A stretch of DNA of 64,000 nucleotides, taken from positions 27,417-91,416 of the forward strand of contig NZ_JAEUAX010000014.1 of assembly GCF_019511645.1 (NCBI RefSeq), read 5' to 3'. Positions 60,501 to 64,000 of this stretch are shown here, one piece after another; position 1 is the first letter of the stretch; each line of letters begins with the position of its first letter. This DNA is from Microbacterium ureisolvens (lineage in GTDB: Bacteria; Actinomycetota; Actinomycetes; Actinomycetales; Microbacteriaceae). The translations under genes and the position numbers were made by a program. A model generated the notes under the pieces. That model was not told the origin of the DNA. It searched no databases and was given only the letters and a program-made list of their open reading frames with translations.

Positions 60501-62336
60501 GTGACTGCCATCCCCGCCGCGCCCGCCTGGGCCGCAACAGCCCTCCCGCCCGAACAGGTCCGGCTCACGGCAGGGACGTTCGAGAACCGCCGACGTCTCA
60601 ACCGCGAGTACCTCGCCTCGCTCACGGAGCGCAATCTGCTGCAGAACCACCTTCTCGAGGCCGGGATGACCGACCAGGCTTGGCACCTGCACCCTTCGCG
60701 TTCCGACATCGCCGACCGTGGACTCGATCGGCACTGGGGCTGGGAGACCCCCGGGTCGCTGCTGCGCGGGCATTTCCTCGGTCACTGGTTGTCGGCCGCG
60801 GCGCGCGAGGTGGCCACCACCGGGGACCCGGTGCTGCGAGGCCGCCTCGAGAACGTGGTGGCGGCGCTGGAGCGCTGCCAGGACGAGAACGGCGGTGAAT
60901 GGGTGTTCGCCACCCCCGAGTCGTTCCTGCGGCGGCTGGGCGAGGGCCGCGAGACGTGGGCGCCCCAGTACGCGATCCACAAGACCTTCATGGGACTCGT
61001 GGACGTGTGGCGCGACCTGGGCGACCAGCGCGCCCTCGCGATCGCGCACCGCGCGGCGGCGGCGATCGCCCGGTGGGCGCGCGGTTTCGACACGGCGCGG
61101 TTCCAGCAGATCCTGGACGTGGAGACGGGCGGAATGCTGGAGGTGTGGGCTGATCTGCTCGAGGCCACCGGTGACGAGCAGTATCGCGACCTGCTCGACC
61201 TCTACTGGCACGGCGCCCTCTTCGATCCGCTGCGGGCGGGCGAGGACGTGCTCACGAACATGCACGCCAACACCACGATCCCCGAGGTGCTCGGGGCGGC
61301 CCGCGCCTACGAGGTCACCGGGCAGGAACGGTGGCGCGAGGTCGTGACGGCGTACTGGCGGTCAGCGGTCGTCGAGCGCGGCACCTTCTGCACGGGCGGG
61401 CAGACCTCGGGAGAGATCTGGACGCCGCCCTTCGCGTTCGCCGCCCGCCGGGGGCCGAAGACGCAGGAGCACTGCTCGGTGTACAACATGATCCGGCTGG
61501 CGGATGTGGTCTTCCGCTGGACCGGCGACGTCGAGGCGCTGGACTACATCGAGACCAATCTGCACAACGGCCTGCTCGCACAGCAGAACCCGCGCACCGG
61601 AATGGTCGCGTACTTCCTCCCGCTCGAGGGCGGCGCACGCAAGGAATGGGGCAGCCCCACCGAGGATTTCTGGTGCTGCCACGGCACCCTCGTCCAGGCG
61701 CACACCCGCCATGCTCAGTCGGCTGTCTACGCCGCACCCGGCGCCTTGATGGTGGCGCAGTATGTGCCGGTCCGGGCCGACTTCCCCGACCAGGACGCCC
61801 GCATCGAGATCGCCCTCCTCGACGATGCGCGGTACGTCGGTCCCGACGCCAATGCCGGTCCCGGCGGCGACCGGCATCGTCCACGCGCGCTTCGCGTGCG
61901 CGTCACCGTCACAGGAAGGGCCAGCCAGGTGCGTCTGCGCGTGCCGGCGTGGATCTCGGCCGAGCCCCGCGTGCACACCGAGGCGTCGTGGCAGCGCGCC
62001 GACCGGTGGCTCGCCGTCGATCACCGCGGGGGTGAGACGGAGATCGCAATGGAGTTCCCGTTCACGGTGCGGACGGTGCCGATCCCCGACGAGCCGGCGA
62101 CGGTCGCCTTCGTGGAGGGCCCGACGGTTTTGGCGGGCCTGGTCGATCGCGAGGTGTCGCTCATCGGCGATCGGCACGATGCGGCCACGATGCTCGCGCC
62201 CGACGACGAGAGGCAGTGGACGCAGTGGCTCACGCGATATCGCAGTGTGGGGCAGCCGCAGGCGATCCGGTTCCTGCCGCTGCACGAGGTGGTCGACGAG
62301 CGCTATTCGGTGTACTTCCCGGTGCGCCCGGCGTAG
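60501..62336 (+). CDS. GH127 beta-L-arabinofuranosidase
   Basis: 611 residues, no signal peptide. The family-defining zinc/cysteine site is present: Glu and Cys in QEHCSVYNMIRL and the Cys pair in FWCCHGT. NHLLEAGMTDQAWHLHP, GHFLGHWLSA and YAIHKTFMGL also match. It releases beta-L-arabinofuranose in the cytoplasm. GTG 60501 has GAGGAG four bases upstream, so the longer upstream frame was rejected. It reads divergently from the GH36 gene, with the palindrome between. Confidence 0.9.
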   Translation: MTAIPAAPAWAATALPPEQVRLTAGTFENRRRLNREYLASLTERNLLQNHLLEAGMTDQAWHLHPSRSDIADRGLDRHWGWETPGSLLRGHFLGHWLSAAAREVATTGDPVLRGRLENVVAALERCQDENGGEWVFATPESFLRRLGEGRETWAPQYAIHKTFMGLVDVWRDLGDQRALAIAHRAAAAIARWARGFDTARFQQILDVETGGMLEVWADLLEATGDEQYRDLLDLYWHGALFDPLRAGEDVLTNMHANTTIPEVLGAARAYEVTGQERWREVVTAYWRSAVVERGTFCTGGQTSGEIWTPPFAFAARRGPKTQEHCSVYNMIRLADVVFRWTGDVEALDYIETNLHNGLLAQQNPRTGMVAYFLPLEGGARKEWGSPTEDFWCCHGTLVQAHTRHAQSAVYAAPGALMVAQYVPVRADFPDQDARIEIALLDDARYVGPDANAGPGGDRHRPRALRVRVTVTGRASQVRLRVPAWISAEPRVHTEASWQRADRWLAVDHRGGETEIAMEFPFTVRTVPIPDEPATVAFVEGPTVLAGLVDREVSLIGDRHDAATMLAPDDERQWTQWLTRYRSVGQPQAIRFLPLHEVVDERYSVYFPVRPA

Positions 62337-62346
62337 CCTCGCCCAT

Positions 62347-63366
62347 CTAGACCCCGGTGCGGGTCGAGCCGCGTTCGACGAGCTCGGTCGGCATGACGAT
62401 CGCCTCGGGTGACACCTCGTCGCCGGCTGCGGAGCGCGCCAGAAGGCGCACCGCGGTCGCGGCCATCTCGCGGATGGGCTGGCGGATCGTCGTCAGCGAC
62501 GGCTGCAGCCACCGTGCACCTCGGACGTCGTCGAATCCGACCACGAGCACATCACGGGGGATGCCGAGCCTGCTGTCGGCGACCGCCCGGTATGCGCCGG
62601 CGGCCATCTCGTCGGAGCAGGCGAAGATTCCGACCGGGCCCTCGCCGCCGAGCTCCGACAGCGCCCGGGCGCACGCACGGCGCGCATCCCACGCGCTCCA
62701 GTCCGCGCTGGTCCTGCTGCACGGCGCCTCGGGGGCGAGCTCGTTGACGGTGGCGGTGAATCCGTCGACGCGCGCACGTCCATATCGGTACGAGGGCGCG
62801 CCGCCGATGACGATGAAGCGGCGGGCTCCGCGTGCGATGAGATGCTCGGCGGCCGCCGCACCGCCCGCCCGATCGGTCGTGCGGATGCTCGGCAGTGGCC
62901 TGGACGCCTCCGACGGCGGCTCCATCAGCACGAGGGGGATGCCGGCGCGATGCATCGCGAGGATCTGGGCGCTCGTGGGGGTGATCAGTCCGACGACGAC
63001 ACCGGCGGAGCCGCGGGAGCGGATGCGTTCCGGCCAGTCGTGGGCCGGGTCGTCGCGCTCGGCCGTCAGCACGAGGTCGTAGCCGAGCGACGACGCGGTG
63101 GTGCGGGCGCCCGCGGTGATCTCCTCGGTGTACGGGTCGTGGAAGTGCCCGAGAACGAGGTCGAACATCAATGCGGTGCCACGGCGCGGGCGGCCCCGCC
63201 CCGCGCCGGCGCCGGGGTAGCCGAGTTCGGCCGCGGCGCGAAGGACCGCGGCTCGCGTTTCAGCGGCCATCTCGCCCCGCGCGCGGAGCGCCCGCGACGC
63301 CGTGGCGACGCTCACCCCGGCGCGTTCGGCCACCGCGCTGAGCGTCACACGTGCACCGTCGGTCAT
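62347..63366 (-). CDS. LacI-family transcriptional regulator
   Basis: 339 residues. The helix-turn-helix is VTLSAVAERAGVSVATASRALRA; the sensor domain ends VVGFDDVRGARWLQPSLTTIRQP. ATG 63366 lies just inside the palindrome TTTGCGCAAA, a likely self-control site. It converges on GH127 (10-bp gap) and is divergent from the ThuA-domain gene, so it may control one or both. Confidence 0.92.
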   Translation of the reverse strand: MTDGARVTLSAVAERAGVSVATASRALRARGEMAAETRAAVLRAAAELGYPGAGAGRGRPRRGTALMFDLVLGHFHDPYTEEITAGARTTASSLGYDLVLTAERDDPAHDWPERIRSRGSAGVVVGLITPTSAQILAMHRAGIPLVLMEPPSEASRPLPSIRTTDRAGGAAAAEHLIARGARRFIVIGGAPSYRYGRARVDGFTATVNELAPEAPCSRTSADWSAWDARRACARALSELGGEGPVGIFACSDEMAAGAYRAVADSRLGIPRDVLVVGFDDVRGARWLQPSLTTIRQPIREMAATAVRLLARSAAGDEVSPEAIVMPTELVERGSTRTGV

Positions 63367-63375
63367 GCAGCCATT

Positions 63376-63385
63376 TTTGCGCAAA
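63376..63385. promoter_or_regulatory. LacI-type operator TTTGCGCAAA
   Basis: A perfect 10-bp palindrome with central CG, in the 90-bp gap between the LacI gene and the divergent ThuA-domain gene. Confidence 0.55.
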
Positions 63386-63456
63386 GTTCATACGCTTCGC
63401 TTCCGCACGGTGGCAGTGTGACGGCGTAGCACCCGCCTATGCAGAGGATGAAGTCG

Positions 63457-64000
63457 ATGACGACGACATACGAAGGACGCCGCGCCCTGATCGTGCGCGG
63501 TGGATGGGAGGGCCACCGACCCGTCGAGGCCACGGAGATGTTCCTGCCGTTCCTGGAGCAGCAGGGCTTCGACGTGCGCATCGAGGAGTCCAACGAGGTC
63601 TACGCCGACCGCGACGTGATGGACCGCACAGACCTGATCCTGCAGTGCGTGACGATGTCGGAGATCTCGCCCGATGCGCTTGCGGGCCTCCGCGGCGCCG
63701 TCGAGCGGGGCACGGGCCTGGCCGGCTGGCACGGCGGCATCGCGGACTCGTACCGCAACAGCTCCGACTACCTGCAGCTGATCGGCGGTCAGTTCGCCAC
63801 CCACCCGTCCAAGCATCCCGACGCGTGCGAAGGCACCGAGAGCGACAACTTCGTCTGCTACACGGTCGATCTCACGGACCTCGGCCGCTCTCACGAGATC
63901 ATGGCCGGCGTCGAGGACTTCACCCTTCGCACCGAGCAGTACTGGGTGCTCACCGACGACCTCAACGACGTGCTGGCCACCACCACCCACCCCGCCCCGC
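63457..64000 (+). CDS. ThuA-domain protein, N-terminal part (runs off the window)
   Basis: An open frame continues to the window end; 181 residues are visible. RRALIVRGGWEGHRP, DLILQCVTMSEIS, GLAGWHGGIADSY, IGGQFATHP and TEQYWVLTDDLNDVL match ThuA-like/glutamine-amidotransferase-like domains seen in sugar catabolism. I chose ATG 63457 because AGAGG lies nine bases upstream; in-frame ATGs at 63439 and 63448 are possible. It is probably regulated by the divergent LacI gene. Confidence 0.83.
   Translation, partial: MTTTYEGRRALIVRGGWEGHRPVEATEMFLPFLEQQGFDVRIEESNEVYADRDVMDRTDLILQCVTMSEISPDALAGLRGAVERGTGLAGWHGGIADSYRNSSDYLQLIGGQFATHPSKHPDACEGTESDNFVCYTVDLTDLGRSHEIMAGVEDFTLRTEQYWVLTDDLNDVLATTTHPAP

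Noticed and set aside
1..64000. Insertion sequences, prophage, integrases, tRNA or rRNA genes
   Set aside because: No transposase, integrase or phage motif and no RNA gene was recognised on either strand by eye.

Overview
The window is high-GC actinobacterial DNA. Dense gene packing, many ATGA/GTGA start-stop overlaps, frequent GTG starts, actinobacterial family content and the recurring word GGCATCC suggest a Microbacteriaceae member such as Microbacterium. This is inferred from style and content; no rRNA or housekeeping marker is present. No insertion sequence, phage gene, tRNA, rRNA or CRISPR array was seen.

Region 1 (1-22061) makes a surface or extracellular polysaccharide. It has the end of a Wzy-like polymerase, three family 1/4-type glycosyltransferases, a WcaF-type O-acetyltransferase, a Wzx-like flippase, a CDP-alcohol phosphotransferase, a WbaP-type priming glycosyl-phosphotransferase and a polysaccharide deacetylase. 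Set among them are two very large paralogous secreted proteins (beta-propeller, FN3, LamG and DNRLRE/CBM96-like domains) and a Tat lipoprotein glycerophosphodiesterase. The intergenic stretch at 10806-11302 carries an iterated 20-bp direct repeat, and the two giant genes share a similar leader.

Region 2 (22205-34068) opens with a small unknown gene and an ACT-domain protein. It then holds a heptose locus unusual for a Gram-positive: bifunctional HldE, GmhA, GmhB, an extra HldA-like kinase, three family 9 (heptosyltransferase-like) glycosyltransferases, two more glycosyltransferases and a short-chain dehydrogenase. The six-gene core operon (gmhB to SDR, minus strand) is translationally coupled at almost every junction. 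No HldD epimerase is visible. A SigB/SigF-type sigma factor follows.

Region 3 (34228-35815) is a divergent short-chain dehydrogenase/TetR pair with two near-identical inverted operators between the genes.

Region 4 (35852-64000) is a glycan-utilisation island: two CUT1 ABC importers without ATPases, GH36 (twice), GH2, GH95, GH3 and GH127 enzymes, an L-fuconate dehydratase, two ThuA-domain proteins, a Gfo/Idh dehydrogenase, and GntR and LacI regulators with palindromic candidate operators. The set points to plant or algal oligosaccharides containing fucose (or L-galactose), galactose, beta-glucosides and L-arabinose.
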